In this document: positions 42,961-52,267 of the stretch, in pieces | Layout: the number at the start of each line of letters is the position of its first letter | Position numbering within the stretch: the first letter of the stretch is position 1 | Source of the DNA: an uncultured Schaedlerella sp. | Lineage (GTDB): Bacteria > Bacillota > Clostridia > Lachnospirales > Lachnospiraceae | Reading direction: 5' to 3' | Length of the DNA stretch: 64,000 nucleotides | Assembly (NCBI GenBank): GCA_934435195.1 | Contig: CAKSAJ010000006.1 | Coordinates: forward strand, 50,660-114,659 | Translations under genes and position numbers: made by a program | The notes under the pieces: generated by a model | Told to the model about the DNA's origin: nothing | The model's input: the letters and a program-made list of their open reading frames with translations, nothing else | Databases searched by the model: none

Positions 42961-43980
42961 ATGAAATTAATGAAGACAGAGGATGCAGTAGGTCAGATTT
43001 TATGCCATGATATCACACAGATTATCAAAGGTGTAACCAAAGATGCTGTATTTCGCAAAGGGCATATTATCCGGGAAGAGGACGTTCCGGTATTGCTAAG
43101 TGTCGGAAAGGACCACATTTATATCTGGGAGAATAATGAAAATATGCTTCATGAAAATGATGCGGCACTGGTACTTTATGATATGTGTAAGAATGAGAAC
43201 ATGTCTCCATCTCAGATCAAAGAAGGAAAGATCGAACTGATCGCAGAATGTGATGGCGTGTTAAAAGTAGATACAGAAAAATTAAATCGCATTAACAGTC
43301 TCGGTGAAATGATGATTGCCAGCAGACATGGCAATTTTCCGGTGAAGAAAGGCGATAAGCTTGCAGGAATGCGTATTATCCCGCTTGTGATCGAGAAAGA
43401 AAAGATGGAGCGAGCAAAAGAAGCTGGCGGCGAGGGACAGATTTTTGAGCTGCGTAAATATTTGCACAAAAAAGTGGGAATCGTAACAACCGGAAACGAA
43501 GTGTATCATGGCCGAATCGAAGATACATTTACACCGGTTATCAAAGAAAAATTAGCAGAATTTGATACCGAGATCATCGGACATCGTGTAAGTGACGATA
43601 ACCCGGAACGTATTACAGGTTATATCCGCGAATTGCTCGATGAAGGAGCAGACATGATCATCTGTACGGGCGGAATGAGCGTAGATCCGGACGACAAGAC
43701 ACCATTGGCAATCCGTAATTCAGGTGCAAAGGTCGAGACTTACGGAGCACCGGTATTACCGGGAGCAATGTTTTTGCTTTCTTATTATAACGAGACTATT
43801 CCTGTACTTGGACTTCCAGGATGCGTAATGTACGCAAAGCGAACCATATTTGACCTTGTATTACCAAGACTGATGACAGGCGAGAAAGTAACAAAAGAAG
43901 ATATAGACACACTTGGCGAAGGCGGATTGTGCCTGTCTTGTCCGGTCTGTACATTTCCAAATTGCGGATTCGGAAAATAA
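42961..43980 (+). CDS. MoeA-like molybdopterin-binding protein with cysteine-rich tail
   Basis: The 339-residue protein has the molybdopterin-binding fold typified by GIVTTGNEVYHGRI, DMIICTGGMSVDPDD and PVLPGAMFLL...VLGLPGCVMY. It is shorter than full MoeA at the N-terminus. The C-terminal tail CLSCPVCTFPNCGFGK has four cysteines and may bind a metal. A role in molybdenum insertion or cofactor handling is inferred from the moaA, MOSC-MogA and modABC genes after it. GGGGAAAG lies before the ATG. Confidence 0.88.
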   Translation: MKLMKTEDAVGQILCHDITQIIKGVTKDAVFRKGHIIREEDVPVLLSVGKDHIYIWENNENMLHENDAALVLYDMCKNENMSPSQIKEGKIELIAECDGVLKVDTEKLNRINSLGEMMIASRHGNFPVKKGDKLAGMRIIPLVIEKEKMERAKEAGGEGQIFELRKYLHKKVGIVTTGNEVYHGRIEDTFTPVIKEKLAEFDTEIIGHRVSDDNPERITGYIRELLDEGADMIICTGGMSVDPDDKTPLAIRNSGAKVETYGAPVLPGAMFLLSYYNETIPVLGLPGCVMYAKRTIFDLVLPRLMTGEKVTKEDIDTLGEGGLCLSCPVCTFPNCGFGK

Positions 43981-44049
43981 AGGGAATGTAGACAAGTAAG
44001 AAGCAGGTTGCCGACACGAAGACAAGAGATGTGTAGAAGGGGAAGGACA

Positions 44050-45039
44050 ATGATTGACGGATATGGACGAACAATTGAATATATGAGAATATCCATTACT
44101 GACCGTTGCAATCTTCGCTGCCGATACTGTATGCCGGATGGGGTTGAGCTGGTGTCTATGTCAGATCTTCTTTCCTTTGAAGAAATAGAAGAAATTTGTT
44201 GTGCGGCGGCAGAACTGGGAATTAAAAAAATAAAAATTACCGGCGGAGAGCCGTTGGTGCGCAGGGGATGTACTGCACTCGTTGGCCGGATAAAACAAAT
44301 ACCGGGAATTGAAGAGGTGACATTGACAACGAATGGAATACTTTTGGCACAGCAGATGTCAGCGCTTTGCGAAAAAGGGCTGGATGCGGTGAACATCAGT
44401 CTTGATACGTTGAGCAGATGTAATTATGAAGAAATTACAGGAAAAGATAAATTAGAGAGTGTGCTAGAAGGAATTCAGGCAGCAGTAGAAGCAGGAATAC
44501 GGGTTAAGATTAACAGCGTATTACAAAAAGATCAAAACGATGCGGAATGGGGGCAGTTGATCGGCTTGGCGAAAGACCAGCCAATTGATGTACGTTTTAT
44601 CGAGATGATGCCAATTGGTTACGGGAAACAATTTGAAACAATATATAATGAAGATATCCAGAAAAAAATCAGGGAAATATACCCGGATTTAGAAGAGGAT
44701 ACAAGGGTTCATGGAAATGGACCGGCAACATATTATCACATACCGGGATTTAAAGGAAGCATTGGATTTATCAGTGCGATACATGGGAAATTTTGTGATA
44801 AATGCAACAGAATACGTCTGACATCACAGGGGATGATTAAGCCGTGTTTATGTTATGGAAAATCTTATAATCTAAAAGAAGTCCTAAGAGATTCCGGAGA
44901 AAAAATCGGAACAGAAGATATGAAGAGAATGCTGAAGCAAAGACTAGAGACAGCAATATTAGAAAAACCAGAACAACATTGTTTTGAGCATTTGGATGAT
45001 ATTACAGAAAAGAAAGATATGATACAAATAGGTGGTTGA
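44050..45039 (+). CDS. moaA: GTP 3',8-cyclase MoaA
   Basis: This radical SAM enzyme begins molybdopterin synthesis. The N-terminal cluster is CNLRCRYC (Cys20/24/27). The C-terminal cluster includes FCDKCNRIRLTSQG and KPCLCYG. The chain ends in GG, as in MoaA. ATG 44050 follows GGGGAAGG; an in-frame start at 44008 is rejected. It overlaps the next gene's ribosome site. No moaC or moaE is in the window. Confidence 0.95.
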   Translation: MIDGYGRTIEYMRISITDRCNLRCRYCMPDGVELVSMSDLLSFEEIEEICCAAAELGIKKIKITGGEPLVRRGCTALVGRIKQIPGIEEVTLTTNGILLAQQMSALCEKGLDAVNISLDTLSRCNYEEITGKDKLESVLEGIQAAVEAGIRVKINSVLQKDQNDAEWGQLIGLAKDQPIDVRFIEMMPIGYGKQFETIYNEDIQKKIREIYPDLEEDTRVHGNGPATYYHIPGFKGSIGFISAIHGKFCDKCNRIRLTSQGMIKPCLCYGKSYNLKEVLRDSGEKIGTEDMKRMLKQRLETAILEKPEQHCFEHLDDITEKKDMIQIGG

Positions 45040-45041
45040 AA

Positions 45042-45986
45042 ATGGGAAAGATAATTGCAATTTGCATTAGTGAAAAAAAGGGAACGCAGAAGCACAGTAT
45101 CGAATCTGCAGTCTTAAAAGAAAACTGGGGAATTGAGGGAGATGCACATGCAGGAAAATGGCATCGTCAAGTAAGCCTGCTTTCATTTGAAAAGTTCGAT
45201 GAGTTCCAGAAAAAGGGCGCAGAAATTGATTACGGTGCCTTTGGAGAAAATATTCTTGTAGAAGGATTTGATCTTCGAACAATCCCGGTCGGAACAAGAT
45301 TTCAGATAGGAGAAGCAATTTTAGAGTTAACACAGATAGGAAAAGATTGCCATAGTCATTGTGAAATTTACAAAAAGATGGGCGATTGCATTATGCCGCG
45401 TGAAGGCGTATTTACAGAAGTTATAAAAGGCGGCGTGATAAAACCAGGCGATGAAGTCATTCAGTTACCACTTCCAAAAGACAGACCATTTACCGCAGCA
45501 ATCGTTACATTAAGTGATAAAGGTTATGCAGGAGAGCGCGAAGATAAAAGCGGTCCGATGATTCAGCAGATATTAGAAGAATATACAGACTCTAAATATC
45601 AGATTATAGAAAAAATGATTTTGCCGGATGAAAAAGCAAAGATAGAAAGACAGCTTTGCAGACTGGCAGACCAAAGACAGATCAATGTAGTATTTACAAC
45701 AGGTGGAACCGGATTTGCAGAAAGAGACGTAACACCAGAAGCAACAATCGCTGTCTGCGACAAGATGGCACCGGGTATTGCTGAGGCGATGAGATACTAT
45801 TCTTTAAGTATTACAAATCGCGCAATGCTTAGCCGAGCCGTAGCCGGAATCAGAAAAAAAACATTGATCATCAACCTGCCGGGAAGCCCAAAAGCAGTAA
45901 AAGAAAGCTTAGAATACATCCTTCCGGCACTGGGGCACGGACTCGGAATCCTTCGTGGAACAGATGGGGAATGCGGTAACGCTTAG
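45042..45986 (+). CDS. MOSC domain - MogA/MoaB fusion protein
   Basis: Residues 1-140 are a MOSC domain (WGIEGDAHAGKWHRQVSLLS, DYGAFGENILVEG, CHSHCEIYKKMGDC). Residues from about 147 are MogA/MoaB, the adenylyltransferase that activates molybdopterin (AAIVTLSDKG, VVFTTGGTGFAERDVTPEAT, NLPGSPKAVKESL). The fusion joins cofactor activation to a sulfur-carrier type domain. The ATG at 45042 is two bases after the moaA stop. A hairpin overlaps its stop codon. Confidence 0.92.
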   Translation: MGKIIAICISEKKGTQKHSIESAVLKENWGIEGDAHAGKWHRQVSLLSFEKFDEFQKKGAEIDYGAFGENILVEGFDLRTIPVGTRFQIGEAILELTQIGKDCHSHCEIYKKMGDCIMPREGVFTEVIKGGVIKPGDEVIQLPLPKDRPFTAAIVTLSDKGYAGEREDKSGPMIQQILEEYTDSKYQIIEKMILPDEKAKIERQLCRLADQRQINVVFTTGGTGFAERDVTPEATIAVCDKMAPGIAEAMRYYSLSITNRAMLSRAVAGIRKKTLIINLPGSPKAVKESLEYILPALGHGLGILRGTDGECGNA

Positions 45987-46014
45987 CGAGGTCTTTTCGA
46001 GCTTAGCGTTACCG
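45974..46014 (+). other. Hairpin overlapping the MOSC-MogA stop codon
   Basis: CGGTAACGCT and AGCGTTACCG pair around GAGGTCTTTTCGAG-type loop bases, with the TAG stop inside the left arm. Parts (GCTTAGCGAGGTCT, GTTACCG) recur to 46090, forming a short local repeat. There is no T-run. Confidence 0.55.
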
Positions 46015-46212
46015 TACACTACGACAGCAGGCGAGGTACTTTCGAGCCGCTGCTCGGAGTGTTACCGCGTGATTAACGCTTAGCGAGGTCTGAATAGAAT
46101 GATTGTAAACAGAAGCAGCTCCCTAACTGCTTTCTATTTTACATAGCGAATAGTTTTGAAAAAATATTCGCGTGCAACAAATATTTACACAAAGTCATCA
46201 AGGAGGAACAAG

Positions 46213-47103
46213 ATGAAAAAAAGAATTTTAGCAATGATGCTTGCGTCAGCAATGGTAGTAGGACTTGTAGGATGTGGAGGAAGCTCAGATTCGAAAGATA
46301 CGAAAGAAGAAACAAAAACAGAAGAGACAGCAAAAACAGATGATGCCGAAGAAACAGAAATCCAGGTATTTATCGCAGCCAGCTTAAACACAGTTATGAC
46401 AGAGCTTGCAGAAGAATACAACAAAGAACATCCAGAAGTAAAAATTACATATAACGCAGACAGTTCAGGAACACTGCTGACACAGATTGAAGAAGGTTAT
46501 GAATGTGATATTTTCTTCTCAGCAGCTCAGAAACAGATGGATCAGTTGGAAAAAGACGGGCTTGTAGTAGATGGAACTCGTGCAAATGTTGTAAACAACC
46601 AGGTAGTTGTAGTATCATTAAAAGACAGTGGTACAAAGGTTACAGGACTTGAGAACTTAAACGAAGCAAGCAGCATCGCTCTGGCAGGCGGAAGTGTTCC
46701 GGTTGGAAAATATACTCGTCAGGCACTTGTAAACCTCGGAACATTAAATAAAGTAGATGACGTATCCACAATCACAACACAGGAAATCTCGGATGCTTTA
46801 GGCGGAGTCGAGATCAGCGAGCAGGATAACGTAAGTAAAGTGCTTTCGGCAGTTGTAGAGGGTTCTTGCGAAGTGGGAACAACATATTACTCAGATACAT
46901 ATGGATATGAAGATAAACTGGATATCCTTCAGAAAGTAAGCTATGATCTGACAGGAAATGTAATCTATCCAATCGCATGCGTTCAGAATGATGAAGCAGA
47001 TGAAGCACAGAACAAAGCAGCGGATGATTTTATCAAATTTATCACATCAGATGCAGCAAAAGCAGTATTTGATTCATACTATTTCGATACAAACGTAGAA
47101 TAA
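46213..47103 (+). CDS. modA: Molybdate-binding lipoprotein ModA
   Basis: A signal peptide with lipobox VGC (Cys21) is followed by a Thr/Glu-rich linker. The ModA domain begins IQVFIAASLNTVMTELAEEY and includes YNADSSGTLLTQIEEG and ADIFFSA-like CDIFFSAAQKQMD. It captures molybdate (or tungstate) for ModBC. ATG 46213 follows AGGAGGAAC; the in-frame start at 46156 is rejected. Confidence 0.93.
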   Translation: MKKRILAMMLASAMVVGLVGCGGSSDSKDTKEETKTEETAKTDDAEETEIQVFIAASLNTVMTELAEEYNKEHPEVKITYNADSSGTLLTQIEEGYECDIFFSAAQKQMDQLEKDGLVVDGTRANVVNNQVVVVSLKDSGTKVTGLENLNEASSIALAGGSVPVGKYTRQALVNLGTLNKVDDVSTITTQEISDALGGVEISEQDNVSKVLSAVVEGSCEVGTTYYSDTYGYEDKLDILQKVSYDLTGNVIYPIACVQNDEADEAQNKAADDFIKFITSDAAKAVFDSYYFDTNVE

Positions 47104-47148
47104 GCAGTACATTTTAATCAGAAGAAGAAACAGTAATCAGAAAAAAGA

Positions 47149-47173
47149 GGGCATTTGCGGATAGCGGATGCCC
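47149..47173 (+). other. Small hairpin between modA and modB
   Basis: GGGCAT and ATGCCC form a short stem just before the modB ribosome site, without a T-run. It may tune the modA to modB ratio. Confidence 0.35.
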
Positions 47174-47191
47174 GTCAGAAAGGAAAAAAAC

Positions 47192-47896
47192 ATGGAAGCA
47201 GTGATAGAAGTCATCAAGACATTAGATTGGAGTCCATTATGGATTTCATTAAAAACAGGAATCGTAGCAACAATCTTCTCCTTCTTTTTAGGAATTTTTG
47301 CTGCACGTAAAATTGTAAAAGCATCACCTGGAGTAAAAGCAGTGTTGGATGGCATTCTGACTCTTCCAATGGTTTTACCTCCGACAGTAGCAGGATTTTT
47401 CTTGCTACTTATATTTAGCAGACGTCGTCCGTTTGGAATCTTCTTATATGAAACGTTTGATATTAAAGTTGTTCAGAGCTGGCTTGGTTGCATAATTGCA
47501 GCGACAGTGATCGCATTTCCATTGATGTATCGAAACGCAAGAGCAGCCTTTGAACAAATCGACGTAAATCTTGTTTACGCCGGAAGAACACTTGGAATGT
47601 CCGATTTGAAAATATTTTGGAAGGTAGTCATTCCGACTGCCGGCCCGGGAATTGCATCCGGAACAATCCTTACATTTGCAAGGGCATTGGGAGAATATGG
47701 CGCAACATCTATGCTTGCCGGAAATATTCCCGGAAAGACAGGAACCATCTCACAGAAGATCGCAATGGTTATTCAAGACGGTGATTATCTGACAGCCGGA
47801 GTGTGGGTTGCAATTGTAATGGCAATTGCATTTGGCATTGTTGTGTTAATGAATATATTTGCAGGCAAGAAAATGAAACAGGTCAAACGCTGGTAA
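47192..47896 (+). CDS. modB: Molybdate ABC transporter permease ModB
   Basis: The 234-residue permease has LPMVLPPTVAGFFLL and the coupling loop GRTLGMSDLKIFWKVVIPTAGPG, and ARALGEYGATSMLAGNIPG is typical of ModB. ATG 47192 follows GAAAGGA. The permease works with ModA and ModC. Confidence 0.94.
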   Translation: MEAVIEVIKTLDWSPLWISLKTGIVATIFSFFLGIFAARKIVKASPGVKAVLDGILTLPMVLPPTVAGFFLLLIFSRRRPFGIFLYETFDIKVVQSWLGCIIAATVIAFPLMYRNARAAFEQIDVNLVYAGRTLGMSDLKIFWKVVIPTAGPGIASGTILTFARALGEYGATSMLAGNIPGKTGTISQKIAMVIQDGDYLTAGVWVAIVMAIAFGIVVLMNIFAGKKMKQVKRW

Positions 47897-47949
47897 ACAC
47901 AAGTGAAAATTGAAATAAATCAGACGCTAATTAAAAAGGAGATAAAAAA

Positions 47950-49002
47950 ATGGCAATAAGTGTAGATGTTCAGAAAAAGCTCGGGGAGTTTGAGCTGAAT
48001 GTAAAGTTTGAAAGCGCATCAAAAAGAATAGGAATTCTGGGTGCTTCCGGATGCGGAAAAAGTATGACATTGAAAAGTATTGCCGGGATTGAAACTCCGA
48101 CAGAAGGAAAAATCCAGATTGGCGAACATGTACTATTTGATTCTAAAAATAAAGTGAATTTAAAACCGCAGAAAAGAAAAATCGGATATTTATTTCAAAA
48201 CTATGCATTATTTCCGACGATGACGGTAGCTCAAAATATTGCGACGGGATTAAAAGGAAGTAAGCAGGAAAAAGAAAAACGAGTCAGGGAGATGGCAGAA
48301 AAATTCCAGATTCAGGAATTGTTAAAACGTCTGCCCGGTCAACTTTCAGGCGGACAACAGCAAAGGGTTGCACTGGCAAGAATCATGGCATACAGCCCGG
48401 ATGTGATACTGTTAGACGAACCATTTTCCGCATTGGACGTATTTTTGAAAGACCATTTGCAACAGGAACTTGAAGAGCTGTTGAAGGATTACGAAGGAAC
48501 AGTAATTATGGTTTCTCATAGCCGCGACGAAGTATATCGCTTTTGTGAAGAGCTGCTGATTTTGGATCAGGGAAGTGTAATCACAGCCGGAAAGACAAAA
48601 GAAATCTTTAGTAACCCTCAATATCGCGCAGCAGCAAAATTGACCGGATGTAAAAATTTTGCTGAAATGCAATATACAGAATCTCCGAACAAAATCCTTT
48701 TGCCGGATTGGGGAGTTACATTACAACTGAAAGAAGAAGTGCCAAAAGGATGTACCTGCATCGGATATCGTGCACATGATTTTGTGCCGGTATGGGGAGA
48801 GAAAAGAGAAAATTGTATAGAAGTACGATTAAAAAGCATGTCAGAGCTTCCGTTTGAAAATCAGTATTATTTAAATCCTGCAAATCCGAAGAAACCTTCT
48901 ATCTGCTGGTTTGTGCAGAGAGAGAAGGAAAATATGGTTGAGACAAATGGAATACCGGACTATCTTCAAATCGAAGAAGAAAGAATAATGTTTCTAAAAT
49001 AA
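47950..49002 (+). CDS. modC: Molybdate ABC transporter ATPase ModC
   Basis: Walker A is GASGCGKS, the Q-loop is in YLFQNYALFPTMTV, the signature is LSGGQQQR and Walker B is VILLDEPFSALD. A C-terminal regulatory region (about 230-350) replaces the usual MOP domain but is not clearly recognisable. AAGGAGAT precedes the ATG. Confidence 0.93.
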   Translation: MAISVDVQKKLGEFELNVKFESASKRIGILGASGCGKSMTLKSIAGIETPTEGKIQIGEHVLFDSKNKVNLKPQKRKIGYLFQNYALFPTMTVAQNIATGLKGSKQEKEKRVREMAEKFQIQELLKRLPGQLSGGQQQRVALARIMAYSPDVILLDEPFSALDVFLKDHLQQELEELLKDYEGTVIMVSHSRDEVYRFCEELLILDQGSVITAGKTKEIFSNPQYRAAAKLTGCKNFAEMQYTESPNKILLPDWGVTLQLKEEVPKGCTCIGYRAHDFVPVWGEKRENCIEVRLKSMSELPFENQYYLNPANPKKPSICWFVQREKENMVETNGIPDYLQIEEERIMFLK

Positions 49003-49026
49003 CATTTTTGATACAAAAAACAAGCG

Positions 49027-49079
49027 AAAAGTTCTCTTTTGGAAAGGATGAAAACCATTTTCCGAAAGAGAACTTTTTG
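49027..49079. terminator. Terminator between modC and the EAL gene
   Basis: AAAAGTTCTCTTT.GG.AA pairs with TT.CC.AAAGAGAACTTTTT. A/T runs on both sides suit the two convergent genes. Confidence 0.8.
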
Positions 49080-49105
49080 TATAGAATGGAAGTTAACATG
49101 AATTA

Positions 49106-50782
49106 TTATAGCTCATCTAACATATTTTCAAAAACATCTTGTGGGACCGGCTTGGAATAATAATACCCCTGTATAAAATCGCAGTTTACAGATTTTAAGA
49201 AGTTTACCTGCTCGTCTGTTTCAGCACCTTCGGCAATGACCTTGATGCCAAGTTCATGAGCCATGGAAATGATGGTGCGCAGGACAGATTCAATTTTCGG
49301 ATTCTTCCCAATAGAACGTATAAATTCCATATCCAGTTTTAAAATGTTAAAATCATAGTCTGTAATCGTGCTGAAAGAAGAAAATCCACTTCCAAAGTCA
49401 TCTAATAAAATTCTTACATTTTGATTCTGAATCTGTTTCAAAGGATGCAGATCCAGACTGTTAATAGAAATATAAGCACTTTCAGTAAGCTCTAACATCT
49501 TATGTGAACAGAGAAATTCATCGTTTGAAAACTCTTCTACAAGTGCATTTAACATATCAGGATCATAAAAATCCATCCGCGAAATATTCATAGAAATCGG
49601 AACTACCTTTTTACCGGCATCATGACGCCTGTGTAGAAAGAGTGAAATCATGTCAGATACAAATTTATCCAACACCGAAATATGACCATTTTTTTCAAGC
49701 GTAGGAATGAAAACACCTGGGGAAACCATCCCTTTCTCCGGGTGAATCCAGCGAATCAGAGCTTCTGCACCGACAATCTTGTCTGTTGCAGCACTAAAGA
49801 TTGGCTGATAATATACCTGCAATTCATTATTTTCCAAAGCCTGTCCGATATTGCGTCGAATCTGGGACTGCGCCATATAGATCTCCTTCATCTTCAAATC
49901 ATAGATGGCATAAGGCTGTAAATATTCATTCTCAATATGCTGACAAGCCAGATGGGCACGGTCACACATACCACTTACAGAAACATGCCGGTCATGAATA
50001 TGATAAATACCACATTTCGCAAAAATAAGAATATTTTTATCATGATATGTGAAGGATTGCCTCAAAAGCTGTGGCAATTGTTCATAATCCAGATATTTAC
50101 GTTCTACAAGACAGACAAAATGATCGGAAGTCAGTCTTGCAGCAGCAATTGGATTCAAGAAGCAATTCTGAAGCTCATTATGAAAATGATGGAGAAATGC
50201 ATCACCACCCTCAAATCCGAGAATCTCATTCAATGCTTTAAATTCCTTGAAGTCAATAAAAAGAAGAGAAAACTTGTCAGTATGAGGGTCATTTTTAATA
50301 ATATTTGAAACGATGTGGTAAAATCCAATACGATTCAGATCACCGGTTAAAAAATCCTGATAAGCAAGATAGCTGATATCCTGGATCGTGCTTAAAACAA
50401 GCTGTTGCTCTTTATCAAAATAAACAAAATTATACCGCACAATCTGTGTTTTATCATCTTTCACATGATGCAGGGTATAATAATAATTGCCCTGTGTATC
50501 CAAAGCGTGTTTGATTTTTGGCAGAGGATTATGAGAATCAAAATAATCATAATCTGCCGGGGAAATATAAAGACGCTTCATCAATTCACAAATCCGTTCG
50601 TAAGAATCAGTGGAAGTAAGAAAATCTTCACCGGATTTAGCATCAAGACGACATCTGCTAATCGTATGATGATTAAGGTCAATTAAACCGACAAAAGAAT
50701 ATTCGGTTTGATACAAAAGTTCAGGAACACGAGAAGCGGCAAGTTTTTTTAAATCGTTCCGACTAGGATTGAGTGTTTTCAT
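49106..50782 (-). CDS. EAL-domain c-di-GMP phosphodiesterase with degenerate GGDEF domain
   Basis: About 130 N-terminal residues resemble no domain I can name. A GGDEF domain (about 145-300) follows with EGGDAF in place of GGDEF, so it is probably not a cyclase. The EAL domain (about 315-555) keeps EALIRW, SMNISR, LELTES, DDFGSGFSS, KLDMEFI, AEGAET and QGYYYSKP, so phosphodiesterase activity is likely. It is cytoplasmic with no membrane helix. ATG 50782 is chosen because GGGGG is about 10 bases upstream, while the ATG at 50791 is too close to it. Confidence 0.9.
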   Translation of the reverse strand: MKTLNPSRNDLKKLAASRVPELLYQTEYSFVGLIDLNHHTISRCRLDAKSGEDFLTSTDSYERICELMKRLYISPADYDYFDSHNPLPKIKHALDTQGNYYYTLHHVKDDKTQIVRYNFVYFDKEQQLVLSTIQDISYLAYQDFLTGDLNRIGFYHIVSNIIKNDPHTDKFSLLFIDFKEFKALNEILGFEGGDAFLHHFHNELQNCFLNPIAAARLTSDHFVCLVERKYLDYEQLPQLLRQSFTYHDKNILIFAKCGIYHIHDRHVSVSGMCDRAHLACQHIENEYLQPYAIYDLKMKEIYMAQSQIRRNIGQALENNELQVYYQPIFSAATDKIVGAEALIRWIHPEKGMVSPGVFIPTLEKNGHISVLDKFVSDMISLFLHRRHDAGKKVVPISMNISRMDFYDPDMLNALVEEFSNDEFLCSHKMLELTESAYISINSLDLHPLKQIQNQNVRILLDDFGSGFSSFSTITDYDFNILKLDMEFIRSIGKNPKIESVLRTIISMAHELGIKVIAEGAETDEQVNFLKSVNCDFIQGYYYSKPVPQDVFENMLDEL

Positions 50783-50855
50783 GATGTACATTCCCCCTTA
50801 TACTCTGATTTTCAGAATAAAAAAATGAGCTGCTGTTTACAGAGTATCTGTAAAA

Positions 50856-50915
50856 TTTATCTCAGTCGAGAAGACTCCCACCTCTTTCAAGTGGTAAGTA
50901 GCTGCTCGACTTGAA
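50856..50915. repeat. Modular repeat, family A, short copy
   Basis: In reverse orientation it has both family ends (TTCAAGTCGAGCAG and CTCGACTGAGATAAA) joined by the CACTTGAAAGAGGTGGGAG hairpin only. The 110-base block of the full copy is absent. The rest of 50783-51098 holds the promoter at 51031 and nothing else I can support. Confidence 0.8.
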
Positions 50916-51030
50916 GAATAATAGAACTGTTAATTTATTATAACCCAGATTCAAAAGAAAAGCTATAGAGAAAAAGAAAGCACAAAAGAAAAATTATGCG
51001 AAAATTTATGTAAAAATAAATAGAAGTTCC

Positions 51031-51059
51031 TTGACAGAAAATGCATTGGATTTTATCAT
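51031..51059 (+). promoter_or_regulatory. Promoter of the Ca2+/Na+ antiporter gene
   Basis: TTGACA (51031-51036) and TATCAT (51054-51059) with a 17-base spacer, 40 bases before the ATG. Confidence 0.65.
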
Positions 51060-51098
51060 GAAAGATACGTGAATTACGCAGGATGAAGGAGAAAAAAT

Positions 51099-52067
51099 AT
51101 GGATTATATATTATTGATCATTGGATTTGTATTGTTGATCAAAGGGGCAGACTTTTTCGTAGACGGAAGCTCCAGCGTGGCAAAAATATTGAAGGTGCCG
51201 ACAATTATCATCGGTCTTACAGTCGTAGCATTTGGAACAAGTATGCCGGAGCTCTCGGTCAGTGTGACGGCAGCACTTCGGGGAAGCAACGACCTGGCAG
51301 TCAGCAACGTGCTAGGTTCCAATATTTTTAACCTGCTGGTTGTCTTAGGATGTTGTGCATTGGTAAAACCCGTAGCGGCAAAATGGTCTCTACTTAAAAA
51401 AGAGTTTCCATTTTCAATCTTGATTACAATTATTTTACTGCTTGTAGATTCTGACTTTTCTATTATGAAAATATTGGACGGAAACCAGGGATTTGTCCTG
51501 GGAAGATGGGCAGGACTACTGTTTTTGATTTTGTTTGTTCTTTATATATATGCAACTGTAAAATCCGCACTTCGCTCCAGAGCAGAAGCGAAAGATATGG
51601 AAGAGGAAGAGTATAAGACGATGAGCCCGCTAAAGAGCGGCATTTATATCGTAATCGGATTAATCGGAATTGTGTGGGGCGGTAATCTGGTCGTAGACAG
51701 CGCATCGAATATCGCATTGACATTTGGATGGAGCCAGACATTTATCGGTCTTACAATCGTAGCACTTGGAACATCGCTTCCAGAGCTGGTTACATCCGTT
51801 GTAGCAGCAAGAAAAGGTGAAAATGACCTTGCAGTAGGGAATGTTGTCGGTTCCAACATTTTCAACATCCTATTGATACTGGGAGTGTCTTCCTTTATCA
51901 CACCAATCACACTCGATGTGACAGCCGTGTATGATACGATTATTTTAATCATAGCAAGTATCATCGTGTATGTATCAGCAATCAGCAAACGCGAGATTCA
52001 AAGAAAAGAAGGAATTCTCTTTTTAGTTTGCTATTTTGCATTTTTCCTTTACGTGTTTATGAGATAG
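51099..52067 (+). CDS. Calcium/sodium antiporter, CaCA (YrbG-like) family
   Basis: Two internally repeated halves carry the alpha-repeat motifs GLTVVAFGTSMPELSVSV with GSNIFNLLVVLG, and GLTIVALGTSLPELVTSV with GSNIFNILLILG. These form the ion pathway. The 322-residue length is standard. AAGGAG precedes the ATG. It appears to be a single-gene unit, followed by a family A repeat. Confidence 0.95.
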   Translation: MDYILLIIGFVLLIKGADFFVDGSSSVAKILKVPTIIIGLTVVAFGTSMPELSVSVTAALRGSNDLAVSNVLGSNIFNLLVVLGCCALVKPVAAKWSLLKKEFPFSILITIILLLVDSDFSIMKILDGNQGFVLGRWAGLLFLILFVLYIYATVKSALRSRAEAKDMEEEEYKTMSPLKSGIYIVIGLIGIVWGGNLVVDSASNIALTFGWSQTFIGLTIVALGTSLPELVTSVVAARKGENDLAVGNVVGSNIFNILLILGVSSFITPITLDVTAVYDTIILIIASIIVYVSAISKREIQRKEGILFLVCYFAFFLYVFMR

Positions 52068-52071
52068 AAAC

Positions 52072-52194
52072 AATTCAAGTCGAGCAGTCGCGAGACTTGG
52101 CGCGTGATTCTGGTCAGCGTAAGCTGACACATTCTTTACAGAATCACTGCGCATCCTCGCGGAGCGTTTATCTCAGTCTTCTCGACTGAGATAA
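52072..52194. repeat. Modular repeat, family A, medium copy
   Basis: It is nearly identical to 35711-35820 (AATTCAAGTCGAGCAG, CGCGAGACTTGGCGCG, GTCAGCGTAAGCTGAC, CTCGCGGAGCGTTTATCTC), but the CACCTGAAAGAGGTGG hairpin is missing before CTTCTCGACTGAGATAA. Confidence 0.88.
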
Positions 52195-52267
52195 GATATT
52201 TCATAAGGAATAGAGTTATAAAAAAGAAAAATCGTAGTCGACAGATTACAAAAGAAGGGAGAGGACA

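Noticed and set aside
43785..44396. Leftward 203-codon frame across the moeA-like/moaA junction
   Set aside because: Antisense to two well-supported genes; the composition is that of reverse-complemented coding DNA.
50822..50855. A further remnant of the 142-bp miniature element (GCTGCTGTTTACAGAGTAT)
   Set aside because: Similarity is limited to about 20 bases with gaps; not distinguishable from chance by eye.
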